This document shows positions 48,116-59,418 of a stretch of DNA of 64,000 nt, one piece after another. Source of the DNA: Amorphophallus konjac (taxonomy: Eukaryota > Streptophyta > Magnoliopsida > Alismatales > Araceae); assembly GCA_022559845.1 (NCBI GenBank), contig CM040118.1, positions 231,431,224-231,495,223 of the forward strand. The letters are read 5' to 3'. The position numbers were made by a program, and so were the translations under genes. Position 1 is the stretch's first letter. Every line of letters starts with the position of its first letter. A model generated the notes under the pieces. That model had not been told where the DNA came from and did not search any database. It saw only the letters and a program-made list of their open reading frames with translations.

Positions 48116-48783
48116 CCATTTTTAGGATCTGGAACTTTTCCTGGAGGATCCGTTCACTCTGGAAAAAGCCATCAAAGAGACTACTTTATCAAAGGACAGT
48201 GGTCTGGCAGAGAAATCCCCTGAAAGGACTGTACTTATGCTGATATTATCTCCTACCTACCCACATATCTGCAGCCTTGACAGAAAAGGGTCAACTAGAC
48301 AAATAGAAGCAAATCAAATTATGTGGATGTGACATTCTGGGTTTAGCTTGAAAAGGGGACAACGTTGGTGTCGCTGTAGGACACCAATATATCAGGAGGA
48401 TGAGCTCCAGTTCGACACCAAGGCAATCAAGTAGAGAAAAAAAATGCAAGAAGCTTTCTGACGAAGTTATCTTTTTCCTGGTGATGCTGCTGGCGTGAGT
48501 GCAACAAAAATAAGATGATCCTCTTCCTCACGATGAGAGATCTACTTGCAAGCTGGAAGGCTTCGTGAAGATCCATCCAGAACCCATGAAAGCTGAAAGT
48601 TAGATCATCCTTCTCTCGCAATGGTTGTGGTGAAGAACTAGGAAGAACAAGAAGAGAGCCAAGGAGCCCTCAAGTTCTTTCCCAGACATGAGACTTCTTT
48701 CTCATAGTGCTTCATTACAATACTATGTCTGGCTGTTTCATTTTCAGTTTGTTTTTCTTCAAAATACACTATATATCATTTGT

Positions 48784-49030
48784 TTCCTACCTGCGAGTAG
48801 GAAGACGGACGGTGTGGTCACCGGTCTGTGTGTTTTGGGTTGTAATCTCTCAAGCTGTTTGGCAATAGAGTGTTTTGGGTTGTGACCCCTCAAGCTGTGT
48901 GGCAGCGGAGTTGTGAGAGTGTATCTCTCTGATAGAAGCTGTGAATCAGCGGCTATGCTTTTGCACCAGTGCAGCCTCACCGTGTTGTGTGAGGGGTGGA
49001 CGTAGGTCTCTAGATTGAGACCGAACCACC
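48784..49030 (+). other. Mini-hairpin leader of element B
   Basis: Stems TTCCTAC/GTAGGAA 48784-48803, CGGTG/CACCG 48810-48823, GGGT/ACCC near 48875, GAGAG/CTCTC near 48915, CCTCAC/GTGAGG 48975-48994, then the two-tier hairpin 48995-49030: GGTGG/CCACC outside, GGTCTC/GAGACC inside. The ACGTA and GAA linkers match elements 1 and A exactly. The 3' LTR keeps it near 60570-60805. Confidence 0.82.
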
Positions 49031-49254
49031 TTAAAGATTGTGTCTTGTGGTTTGCTTTCCTTTATGTTCTAGCGGTAGAAGCTTGGTAGGACCGTTCATG
49101 GATATCATTTGTGTGTCCAGCTACTTAGCTATTAACTAATTTCTATATCATTATCATCTGTGTTAGATCTTGTTTTTATTTCTGCAAAGAACGGCAAAAA
49201 TGGGCTGATCTATTCACCCCTCCCCTCTAGATCTACCTATCACCACTCAACACG

Positions 49255-49266
49255 TGGTATCAGAGC
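49255..49266 (+). other. Primer-binding site of element B
   Basis: Perfect TGGTATCAGAGC, two bases after the LTR end. Confidence 0.95.
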
Positions 49267-49311
49267 TAGTCTCTCTGTATGTGGTCTAACGACCTTGAGA
49301 GAACTGGTGAT

Positions 49312-50271
49312 ATGCCAACTAACGGTCCTATGGCCGAAGGACATTCCGTAAATAGACCTCCCTTTTTCACTGGGACAAATTATCCTTATTGGAAAAATCG
49401 CATGCAGGTCTTTATTAGAGCCCAAGATCATGAAGTCTGGCGAGTGATCAACAAGGGACCATTTGAGCTGCCTCCGGACGAGGATACATGGACTAAGGAA
49501 CAGATCAGGCAATCAACGCTGAACTGGGGTGCCAAGCACATCATGCAGTGCTCCCTTCATCCAACAGAGTACTCAAGGGTGTCAACTTGCGCTACTGCAA
49601 AAGAAATGTGAGACCGCCTTGAGGTAATATATGAAGGAACACAGTAGGTACGTGCAACCAAAGCAAACATGTTAGTGTCTGAATATGAAAAGTTTAGAAT
49701 GAAATCTGATGAGTCCATTTCAGACATGTATGTTAGGCTAACCGTGCTCACTAATGGCTTGACTGAGCTAGGTAAGACATATTCTGAGCAGGAGATAGTA
49801 AGGAAGATTCTGAGATCACTAACTCCTATTTGGCATACAAAGGCCACAGTGGTTGAAGAATCAAAATACATAACTACCATCAAGGTAGAAGAACTCATAG
49901 GGTCCCTGATGACCTATGAGATGAATCTGAAGAACAAAGAGGCTGAGGTAAGTAAAAAGAAGCATCTGGCTCTTAAAGCTGGACCAAGCACTGAGGACTT
50001 ATCTGAAGATGAAGAGCCTTCAAGTAGCAACACTAAAGAGGATGAAGTTGCTCTATTGACAAGGAAGTTCAAAATATTTTTAAGAAAGGAAGGTACATGC
50101 TTCACTAAGAAGAAGCCCCAGGTAAAAAGAGGTTTCAGGCCAAGACCTGAAAATGTTAAAAAGTCTGAAAAGCTTATCTGCTACTCTTGCAGAAAATCAG
50201 GACACATCAAGTCTGAGTGTCCAGAAGGAGCTAAGAAGGCTATGCCCAGGTGGAAGAGCAAGAAGAAGTAG
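49312..50271 (+). pseudogene. Element B gag, N-terminal part
   Basis: Likely start MPTNGPMAEG (49312). Contains the plant copia gag (UBN2) domain: FFTGTNYPYWKNRM, VINKGPFELP, MKSDESISDMYVR and ILRSLTPIWHTKAT. An acidic linker and a CCHC knuckle follow (CYSCRKSGHIKSEC, about 50179-50220). In-frame stops at 49609-49611 (TGA), 49645-49647 (TAG, Gln expected) and 50269-50271 (TAG). The frame is otherwise continuous into the coiled coil. Confidence 0.92.
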
Positions 50272-50274
50272 GCC

Positions 50275-51612
50275 ATGGTCTGCACTTGGAGTGATGAAGA
50301 AGAGGAAGAGACTGAAGACAACTCATCTGAGAAAGAAAAAGATGATCTCTGCCTAATGGCCAAAGGAGAAAATGACCGCGAGGTGAGCTCTCCCTTTGAG
50401 GACTTCTCTACTGATGATTGGGAACAAGCTTACTTCGAATTGATGGATAAGTATGAAGTGTACAGAAAAGAAAACAAAACCTTAAAGAAGAAGGTTGACT
50501 CCTGTAGCCAAGATAAAACTCTCAATGAAAAGATAATCTTTCTAGAATCTGAAATTGAGGATCTAAGAAAAATGAATGAAAATCTTGAAGAAGGAAGAAA
50601 AGAGATGAAAGATTTGGAGAATGAAAATGAAAGACTGAGAGATGAAATTGATGAACTGAAGCTAAAGATGCAAAGCTATGTGAAGGAGAATAATCTGTGC
50701 AATGAAAAATCAGATGCCTTCAAACAAGTCAATTCACAACTACTGAAAGAAAATGAAAAACTTCAGAAGGACCTAGCAGATAAACAAACCGCTCTTGAAA
50801 AATTTGTTGATGAAAGTGAAAACTTGAATGCCCTGCTAGGAACTAAAATAAACTTCAACAGAGAAGGGCTAGGATATGAGCCAACCAAGAAGAAAACTGT
50901 TGGGTTAAAAACTACCACATTTGTTTCATCTTCCGAAACATCAACCCTCAAAACAATACACCATGAAAATGTTGAAAACAAAGGAAAAGAAAAAGTAAGA
51001 GAATCAATCAACAAAACTTCTCAACAACCCAAAAAGGTTAACCAACAATCTCAAACAGGCCGACACCCATCCAAGCATCAGCCTACACATTCCAATAGAA
51101 GAAATAGTTACAATGTTGGAACAGGTCGGGACATTCCACGAAACAGGTCGACACCCACATGGTCAAACGCCCAACATTACCCCATGTTTGCACCAACAGG
51201 TCGACACTTTCAGTACAGGAGGTCGACACATCCTTCATCCAGAAACAGCTATAGATGGATAGGACATGAGACAGGTCGAGACTTTACCTTCTATAGGTCG
51301 ACGCCTCCATGGGTTAGGAGCAGTTATGTTCCCTACGGTCATAGGTTCACTCAACCTCAACAACCTAGGCATTATAACACCTCCTATTCCTCTAGACCAA
51401 CCAACTGGAACAAATGGTCTAACAAACAATCCTTTTCCACCATTCCCAAAAACCATAAAGTCCAAAAGACTAAGGAGAAGAAAAACCAGAACTCCCAGCA
51501 AAGAAAAAATGCTAAGAAATTATGGATTTCAAAATCTGTGTTATCATGCTTTACAGAAATGAAAAAATTATTGGGACCCAATTGTCCTTGGGTTCCAAAC
51601 ATTGTCACTTAA
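50275..51612 (+). pseudogene. Element B coiled-coil and Arg/Ser-rich gag extension
   Basis: In frame with gag, 445 codons. A long heptad-rich coiled coil (about 50400-50840) ends in LNALLGTKINFNREGLGY, the motif shared with elements 1 and A. It is followed by a basic, Gln/Ser/Thr-rich region with a 25-residue repeat carrying TGR and RST tripeptides (51055-51307). Ends in TAA at 51610-51612, just before the protease. SIRE-type elements typically have enlarged gags; the role of the coiled coil is not established here. Confidence 0.88.
51055..51307 (+). repeat. AGGTCGACAC words inside gag, read in two frames
   Basis: Seven words near 51055, 51121, 51143, 51195, 51217, 51270 and 51293. They alternate between the frame giving T-G-R-H/D and the frame giving R-S-T. 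Pairs are 22-23 bp apart and pairs repeat every 74-75 bp. The same DNA word occurs in the LTRs and in the 3' region of the same element. Confidence 0.85.
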
Positions 51613-53316
51613 TTCCTTGTGCAGGAGTGTCTTGTAGCCGTGCACAACCGTTGGTATCTTGACAGTGGCTGCTCAAGACACATGACTAGAGATAGAATCA
51701 AATTCTGTCTCCTGGTTGAAAAGGAAGCTAGACATGTCACATTTGGAGGAAACAACAAAGGAAAGATCATCGGTACAGGTAAAGTTGGTAAGAACCCCTC
51801 CAACTCAATTGATAATGTATTACTTGTTGATGGTCTGGAGTACAATTTGCTGAGCATAAGTCAACTATGTGATAAAGGTCACACTATAGTCTTTGACTCT
51901 AATGAATGTAGGATCTTGCAACCTAATTCAAAAGAAACCAAGTTTTCTGGTAAAAGAGTCAATAACGTGTACATGATTGACTTAGATGACCCTGCTCACA
52001 TCAATCTTTGTCTTGCCGCATCCAAATCTGAATTAGCATGTTTGTGGCATCGCAGACTATGTCATATTAGCTACAATACTCTTCATATATTGGTGAAGCA
52101 TTCAATTGTCAAAGGTCTACCAGAAATAAAATTCAAACTGAACACTAAGATTTGTGATGCATGTGCTCAAGGAAAACAAACTGGAAAGTCATTTAAAAGT
52201 AGAACTGAAAACTCATCATCTAAACCACTTGAACTAATCCATATGGACTTGTTTGGTCCAACCAAAACAGCTAGCTTAAGTGGTAAAAGATACGGTTATG
52301 TCTTAGTAGATGACTTTACTAGATTCACTTGGGCATTTTATCTTGCACATAAAAATAATGCCTTTGATGAGTTTTAGGCACTGTATATGCAAGTGAAGCA
52401 AGACGGTAAGTTTAAGATTTCTAACATAATTTCATATCATGGTGGTGAATTTGACAATGCTGACTTTAAAAATTTGTGTAGGTCTGAAGGAATCATTCAC
52501 AAGTTTTCATCACCAATGACCCCTGAACAAAATGGGGTAGTTGAGAGGAAGAACATAACTCTCATAGAGATGGCACGCACAATGCTGGCTGAAAGGCATC
52601 TACCTAGGAGATTTTGGGCAGAAGCGGTAAACACTCCATGTTATATCATCAACTGTTCAATGGTAAGGCCACTCACCAAAATGACTCCATATGAGCTGCT
52701 AAAAGGTAAAAAGCCATCTCTCTTTCACATGAAAGTTTTTGGGTCAAAGTGCTTTGTTCATAACAATGATAAAAGAGTTCTGGACAAGTTTGAGCCCAAG
52801 AGCGAAGAAGGGATATTCCTTGGGTACTCTGATAAGTCTAGAGCTTATAGAGTCTATAATCTTAAAACCCTTTCTGTGGAAGAATCTCCTCACATCACCG
52901 TTGATGAGATTGGTCATGTTAACACTTGCAGGGAAGATGATGATGGGGAATTCCTGAACATAAAAAGAAAAGAGGAACTTCCACATGAGGAGACACAAGC
53001 AAATGAAGACCAAGAAGGGCCAAGCAATGATCCGGTCACTGAAGCAGATGAAGTTAACACTCAGCCAGATTTAAGAGTGTTAAAAGACCATCCCTTAGAA
53101 AACATCTTAGGTAATCTGCATGACCGAACCAAAACTAGGTCTCATTTCAAAATTATGGATGAAATTGAACAACTTGCTCTTGTATCTCAAACTGAACCCA
53201 AAAATATTGTAGAGGCCTTAAAAGATGATAACTGGATAAACTCCATGCATGATGAATTAAACCAATTTGAAAGAAACAAAGTTTGGCATCGAGTTCCCAA
53301 GCCTCAAGAGAAATAA
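51613..53316 (+). pseudogene. Element B protease and integrase
   Basis: Protease with WYLDSGCSRHM (about 51652-51685). The GAG-pre-integrase finger follows (HRRLCHISYNTLH, CDACAQGK). Integrase core: HMDLFGP supplies the first Asp; the second catalytic Asp is replaced by Tyr (SYHGGEF, codon 52435-52437); the Glu is present (GVVERKN). Then the C-terminal GYSDKSRAYRVYN region. A TAG at 52375-52377 and a TAA at 53314-53316 break the frame. Non-functional. Confidence 0.92.
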
Positions 53317-54733
53317 GTCATAGGAACTAAATGGGTTTTCAGAAATAAACTTAGTGAAGATGGAAAGATAATAAGAAACAAATCTTGATTGGTGGCTCAG
53401 GGGGTATAATCAAAAATTTGGCATAGATTATGAAGAATCTTTTGCACCTGTTGCTAGACTAGAGGCCATTAGAATTTTGCTAGCATTTGCATGTTCTCAT
53501 AAAATTAAACTGCAGCAAATAGATGTTAAGAGTGCTTTTCTAAATGGTCTTATTAAAGAAGAAGTCTATGTAGAGCAACCCCCTGGTTTTGAATGCACAT
53601 ATTTCAAAGATCATGTTTATAAGTTGGACAGGGCTTTATATGGCTTGAAGTAGGCACCTAGAGCTTGGTATGACAGGCTAAGCTCATACCTTACCGAACA
53701 AGGGTATTCAAGAGGTAATGTAGACCAGATACTATTCACCAAGAAACAAAGTAAGGATATCTTGATAGTTCAGATTTATGTGGATGACATAGTGTTTGGG
53801 TCCACTAAACCTCAAATGTGTGAGGAGTTTGCAAAACTCATGACCAATGAATTTAAAATGAGTCTAATGGGTGAGCTTCAATTCTTTCTTGGCTTGCAGA
53901 TTAATCAAAGCAATGAAGGCTGTGTTATCAATCAAGCCAAATATGTAAAGGCGTTGCTGAAAAGGTTTGATCTGACAAACTGTAAACCATTAGGAACTCC
54001 AATGGGGACTGCTACTTCACTGGATGCAGATGAACAAGGTACACTTGTAGATGCAAAGAGATACAGAGGTATGATCGGGTCATTACTCTATCTAACTGCA
54101 TCTAGACTAGACATTCAGTTTAGTGTTTACCTTTGTGCTAGATTTCAGTCTAGTCCTAGAGAGTCACACTTGACTGCTGTCAAGCGTATTTTTAGATACC
54201 TTGCTGGCACTCAAGAATTGGGATTATGGTATCCTGCATCCTGTGAACTTTCACTTATTTCTTATTCAGATGTAGATTATGCTGGATGCAAACTGGACCG
54301 CAAAAGCACTAGTGGCTATTGCCAATTTCTTAGTGGGTGTTTGGTTTCTTGGGCCTCCATGAAACAGCACTCGGTTGTCCTCTCAACTGCAGAGGCAGAC
54401 TATGTTGTTGCAGGGAGTTGTGGCACCCAAGTAATATGGATCAAACACCAACTCCAAGACTATCAAATAGATCTTGGCTGTGTTCCCATTCTGTGTGATA
54501 ACACAAGTGCTATAAATCTTGCAAAGAATCTAGTCATGTACTCTAGGACTAAACACATTGAAATTAGGCATCATTTTATAAGGGATGAAGTCCTCAAAAA
54601 TCACTTTGAGCTCTATTTTGTTGACTCAGAAAATCAGATTGCAGATATCTTCACAAAACCCTTAAGCAATGACAGGTTTTCAACATTAAGGAGAGAGCTC
54701 GGTCTATGCAGACCTCAATCCAATCAAGTTTAA
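53317..54733 (+). pseudogene. Element B RT and RNase H
   Basis: Copia RT with GTKWVFRNK, a one-base frameshift near 53400 (an extra G in a G run), [14 protein letters not shown], a TAG at 53651-53653 where Gln is usual, then the active site IYVDDIVFGS intact. RNase H: YSDVDYAGCKLDRKSTSG, LSTAEADYV, CDNTSAI, ADIFTKPL. Ends TAA/stop at 54733 after RRELGLCRPQ. From 53762 the frame is fully open. Confidence 0.94.
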
Positions 54734-56500
54734 GCTATCTATTCCTTTTTCAGTGCTCAAGTTACTTGTCTTTGCTATGATTGGAACAAGCATGTCTGCT
54801 TTGATCTGGAACAAGTCTATTGGTTGTATAAACCATGCTTTGAATGTTGGTCACACTCAGGGGGAGCTTGTGTGCATTTCTAGCTATTTTTAGTTGTATA
54901 TCATCTCTTGACTAAATGGTATATCAAATATCGAGAAGTGGAAAGATAGGTCACGCCTGTCAGGAAACTCTCTTCATGCGTGAGAACAGGCCTCCGCCAA
55001 GTACCATAAGTCAGAAATGCATGTTGTTAACTATATAGTTCATTTATAGTGCATAAGAATGTTTAAAGCTTTAGCATCCAACAAAGCACATCTCAGTGGC
55101 AGCAAAGAGATAAAACCATTGTTGAATGATTGTCTGAAAGAAGAAAGTAAGAGGAACTGGCAATAGAAGCTAGCAGATGTATTTTCAGAAATAGTGTATC
55201 ACACAGAAACTGGCTGAGTAGAGTTCAAGTGGACAGTCATGTGTCGAGACATGCAGAACAAAGTCTACTAAATAGGTCGACACTTTCCCAGTCATGTGTC
55301 GACACCAGGAGGGCAATGGCTTAATAAAAGTCGGTGCACATCATGAGTATGGTCGGTGCATGTTGTGATTATGGCACAACAAGGTTGGTGCATAGCAGTT
55401 AAGGTCTATGCTTGTTTCAATTTATACTCTACATGAGTCTGTGCATATCTGGTATTAATGCTACAAATTACTTGCAAAGGCTACGCCTCCTCTAGGCAGG
55501 TCGACACCCCCACAGAATGTGTCGACATTGTCACTAAGCCATTCTTGGGTTTGAAGATCCAATGGAGAGTTTTTCTGATTCCTTCTTCACATTGCCTCCT
55601 CCATTTCCATTTCAAATCTTTTGCCTCAAAACCTTTACTTTTCACCGAGCATTAAGTGAGGGGGAGTTGAGAATGTTTTCATTCATTTATACAACCCTGG
55701 GTAAGTTCATCTGTTTTACTCCTGGTTAAAGAAATGGTTTCTTGTTTATAATCCTCATTTTTGTTAATCATTGCGTTGAGTTCTACCAATCTCGCACTCA
55801 TAATAGGATTAAAACATTCATCAAGTCATTGAAAATGACCATTGCCTAAGCGTCTGAAAATTCACTGCAAATAGGCTTGTTGGTTTATGAATTGATTGGC
55901 ATGTATTGTCCTTAAACAAGTTACCTAATCTGAAGTCAATTAGAGAATACGTCTCCTAAAAACCATACTGCAATAATTTCAGAGCAATGACATCAACTTC
56001 AGAGAAATTAGATCCTCCATCAATGAAATGAAGGTTAATCCAGTCATGATGAAGGCTGTCAACTCTGTTCAGCAAAATTCAGAAAGATAAGCTACACTGA
56101 GTAACCAGGGACTCTGGCATCTAATCAACGTGTTTCCTTGAGTCAAAAGTGATTGCTTTATCGGACTATTTACTTAATTAAAAAAATGGTTTGGGGTTGA
56201 CTCTATACCTTGCTTCAAAACAAAAAGGTTTTTTGTTTACTTTCAATATTGGCTTATCTTCATTTTCCAATCATGCCTAATGAAAGTGATGAGTAAGTCA
56301 AATGGGCTTGATTCCAATTTCTTTAGCTTTCTCAAATATTTTAATCTCTTTATTTGTTGCACAAACGGTTTTTCTCAAGCCTTCATTCTCAAAAATGAGC
56401 TTATAAGCTTTAAACTGTTCTGAACTCAACATAGGGGTATATACGCCATTTCTTATCTCAAGGTTGCTATTTTAAAAATTAAAAATATCAACTTTCCCTA
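54734..56500 (+). other. Non-coding region between pol and the extra ORF of element B
   Basis: No protein recognised. It contains the structured module (54916-55007), TCGACAC words at about 55240, 55273, 55295, 55498 and 55518, PPT-like tracts near 54858 and 55658, and the second conserved block at 56097-56145 (CTGAGTAACC, TCTGGCAT) shared with element A. Confidence 0.75.
54916..55007 (+). ncRNA. Structured module copy in element B
   Basis: Outer stem ATGGTA/TACCAT, versus CTGGTA/TACCAG in element A copy 2: a paired change. Conserved words TATATCAAAT, ATGCGTGAG, CCTCCGC and GTACCATAAG; an internal CCTG/CAGG stem. Begins about 180 bp after the pol stop. Confidence 0.6.
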
Positions 56501-56701
56501 TTTACTCGATGGTGAAACTCATTTCTCTTTACCTTTCCTCATTTCAACCCTATTTCCCTCTCACACCTGCTCTCCGGCGACCCTGCACGCTCTCACCTGG
56601 AGGTCAACGCCCTCGTTCCCTCTCCTTCGTCTGTGAAACCCTCTCCCCAGCTAGCTCCAACTGCCCTCCGTCTCCTCGCCTCTCTTTCTTCTACCCTCTC
56701 C

Positions 56702-59094
56702 ATGGCTCCTCCGGTCACCCGGGGCAAGAAGAAAGACGTGGTTTCATCCAAGAAAGCTGAGGCGTTGGAAGCACACACTGAAGGGAGCTCCAAGAGTATT
56801 GCAGACCGTCCAGCTATTGAACCAGCTAAGAGAAGAGCTGCCGAGGCCCAGGTCTCAAATAGTGAAAGGGTTACGCGGCCACAACCAAAGGCCAAGCGGC
56901 CACGGCTATCCGCTAAGGAAAAAGGGAAGGCCAAGGCTCAGTCAGCTCCTCCACAGCCCAGTGTCGCTCCCTTTGTTAGGGAAGAAGAAAGTGATCCCAC
57001 CAAGATTCTATTCCCTAGGTATCTGGATTTTAGTGACCATGAGATGCTTGAGTATTTTCCTTACCTACTGCCGTTATTCGAGTTCCAAGGATGGCGTCGA
57101 TTTCTGTTCGATTCCAGGCTATACTACCCATTTTTAGTTCAGCAGTTCTATAAGAACTTGTTTTTTTGATGAGAACAAGAAAGTCCTTCGGACTGAAGTA
57201 AAGGGGGTCTTCATCAAGCTTACAACAAAGCTTCTACACAAAGGCTTACACATACCTCGAAATAGGGAAATAGAATCTGAGGTTCAGATTGACTTGTCTG
57301 TAGCTTACACCATCCTGACAGGGAAGCCTCAAAACCCTCAGGATGCAACCCAACTTCTTATCAAATCCTTTGACACCAATCGGTTTCCCCCCTTACAATG
57401 TCTATTGCATCACATTTTCACTACCATGATTACCCCACAAGGGGGTGGCAGAAGTAGACTTACTGAGACCCAGAGGTTCCTGTTTTACTGCTTTTTCAAC
57501 AATTACCATGTTTGTCTTCCAACGATCATGCTCCAGATTATGGACAGTTGCACTTGCAACCGGCGTAGCCTGCCTTATGCCGCACAGCTAACTGCTATTT
57601 TTCAAAAGGTTGGCATCCCTCTTGATAATGAAAAACCCATACCTATCCCCAGGAGCAATGTCTACAGCATGAGATTCATATAAAATTACATGCACTTCAA
57701 AAAGGAAGGTGACAAACTTGTAAGAAATCTGCCTAGACATTTACCTGACCCTCCAGTACAGCCAGCTCCACAGGAACAGCCTGCACAGGACCAGCCAGCT
57801 TCAGATGCACAGTTAGATCAGCATGAGGAAATGTTCCATGCAGACATTCACTTTGAGAGGGCACATCAGCAGCAGCAGTCTGATGATCCCATGAACCAGC
57901 CTGGGCTGATGACAGCTTTTGGAATCCAACCTCCTCTCTCTCTTGAACCAGAACCCCAAATCTTCACTGAAGGGGATGCTCCTCCAGAATTCCATGTAGA
58001 GGAATCCACCTCAAGAGGTACAACTCATGGTGCCACTACCAGTCACATGGATATTCACCCCACTCTTATCAAGTTTCTGACTACACAGTTTGGGAGCATG
58101 AACTCCTCTTTTTGTCAACTAAGTCTGCAAGTGGACAGAATGGAAGCCAGACAGCTTCATTATGAGCAAGTCCAAAACAGTAGATGGGAAAAATTTGTGC
58201 TTGACAAACAAAAGTCAGATGAAAGATTGAAAAAACTTCATGAACTCCATCATCAATGTGTGTGAAAGAGCTGGGACAATAATGAAGAGGCTCGGGCAAA
58301 TTCACCTTGAAACTCAAGAAAAGACTGCAGAAATGGTAAGTCATGCATATGACATCCGAGAAGAGCAAGGTCATACCAACCTTAAGTGTGCCAAACTGAT
58401 GGACTCCTCCAATCAGCTAGCTGAACAAGTGGATGCCGCAACTACATCCATCCGAGCACAAGTGACCACAGAGACCAACAGATCTCTTGATGCCACCTCC
58501 AATTTGGAGAGAACAGTTAATGCTACTACTTATCGACTACTGGATGCCTCCCAATGGATGAAAGGGAAGGTGTATTCTGATTGCAACAAGCTACTTGATG
58601 CCTCATCCAGGCGTACAGACACAGTCCACACCGACATAGCTAGAATAGTCAACAGCACCACAAAAGCTGAGGCCAAAATGGATGTGGTGTATAACAAACT
58701 GGATATGGTTGGTTCTGAAATTTTGGAACTCATCCGTCTGCATAAAGCTCAACTCCAACCTGCTTTGGTAGACGCAGGTGATGAATGGTGCCCTCCTCCT
58801 CAAACAGAAGCCACCTCTTCTCATTTACCACCACAAGGCTCCCAATAGAAGGTTGAGACAGAATACATCTGTGAAATGATTCATAAATGGCTCAAGGACA
58901 TCAATGAAAATATCAATACCTTACACAGGTTTGTCAGACAAAGGGATGAGCAGCTAAATCATAGGGTTGATTCTCTAGCAGCAGCTATCTGACATCTGCA
59001 ACAAGAATTCCAAGAGACACAGATCCTTCACCTCGCCAGCTCTAGCTCCATGCCTCCACCACAACAGCCTCCTCCATCACCCCCTCCTTGTTGA
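56702..59094 (+). pseudogene. Extra ORF after pol of element B (broken)
   Basis: About 2.4 kb with clear coding character in element sense. The start MAPPVTRGKKK (56702) opens a Lys/Arg/Ala-rich segment with possible nuclear signals (AKRRAAEAQ, KRPRLSAKEKGKAK). A globular region follows: RYLDFSDHEML, GWRRFLFDSRLYYPFLVQQF, TILTGKPQNP, FNNYHVCLPTIMLQ. Then a Pro/Gln-rich stretch and a helical C-terminal region with repeated LDAS/LDATS blocks. Breaks: an extra T in a T run at 57161-57167, TAA at 57681-57683, a frame change near 58250, and later stops (58846, 58990). The globular part recalls the 'putative plant transposon protein' domain found in extra ORFs of plant retrotransposons; that is recognition by pattern only. 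Confidence 0.75.
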
Positions 59095-59404
59095 TGACAA
59101 AGGGGGAGAAGTACTGAAGACCTTCAGAGAAGACATGCATCATCTAGCATCTAGCATGTAGTTAGCCTTTTTCATCTAGATTTTAGATTTTGCATTTAGT
59201 TAGTGCAATGTAAAAGCTTGAATACATGTCTTGTTTGATATGTATGGAACTTTGGCGGATCAATGAAACAAGCTTTTTGTTGAAAAATGCTAACGTTCAG
59301 TTGTTGTATTGAACGGATAAATTTCACTTGTTTGATGGTTCCTCAACCAAATTGTCTAATGTTATATGAATGCTTGGTTATAATGATTCGTGGTTGTCAT
59401 CATC

Positions 59405-59418
59405 AAAAAGGGGGAGAA
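59405..59418 (+). other. PPT of element B
   Basis: AAAAAGGGGGAGAA directly before the 3' LTR. A similar tract, AAAGGGGGAGAA, lies 300 bp upstream at about 59098. Confidence 0.9.

Larger units (their letters stand above)
47644..49252 (+). repeat. 5' LTR of element B
   Basis: TGTTGTGTCCCCTGG...CACTCAACA. Contains the TCGACAC array (47773-48090), a TATA-like box (48110), an A/G-rich leader and the hairpin leader (48784-49030). Confidence 0.96.

Noticed and set aside
49255..49266. tRNA gene remnant
   Set aside because: The short Met-tRNA match is the retroelement primer site; no cloverleaf surrounds it.
56509..56934. Host gene fragment before the extra ORF of element B
   Set aside because: Lies between the element's pol and PPT and runs into the extra ORF in the same sense; a captured host gene cannot be excluded, but nothing identifies one.
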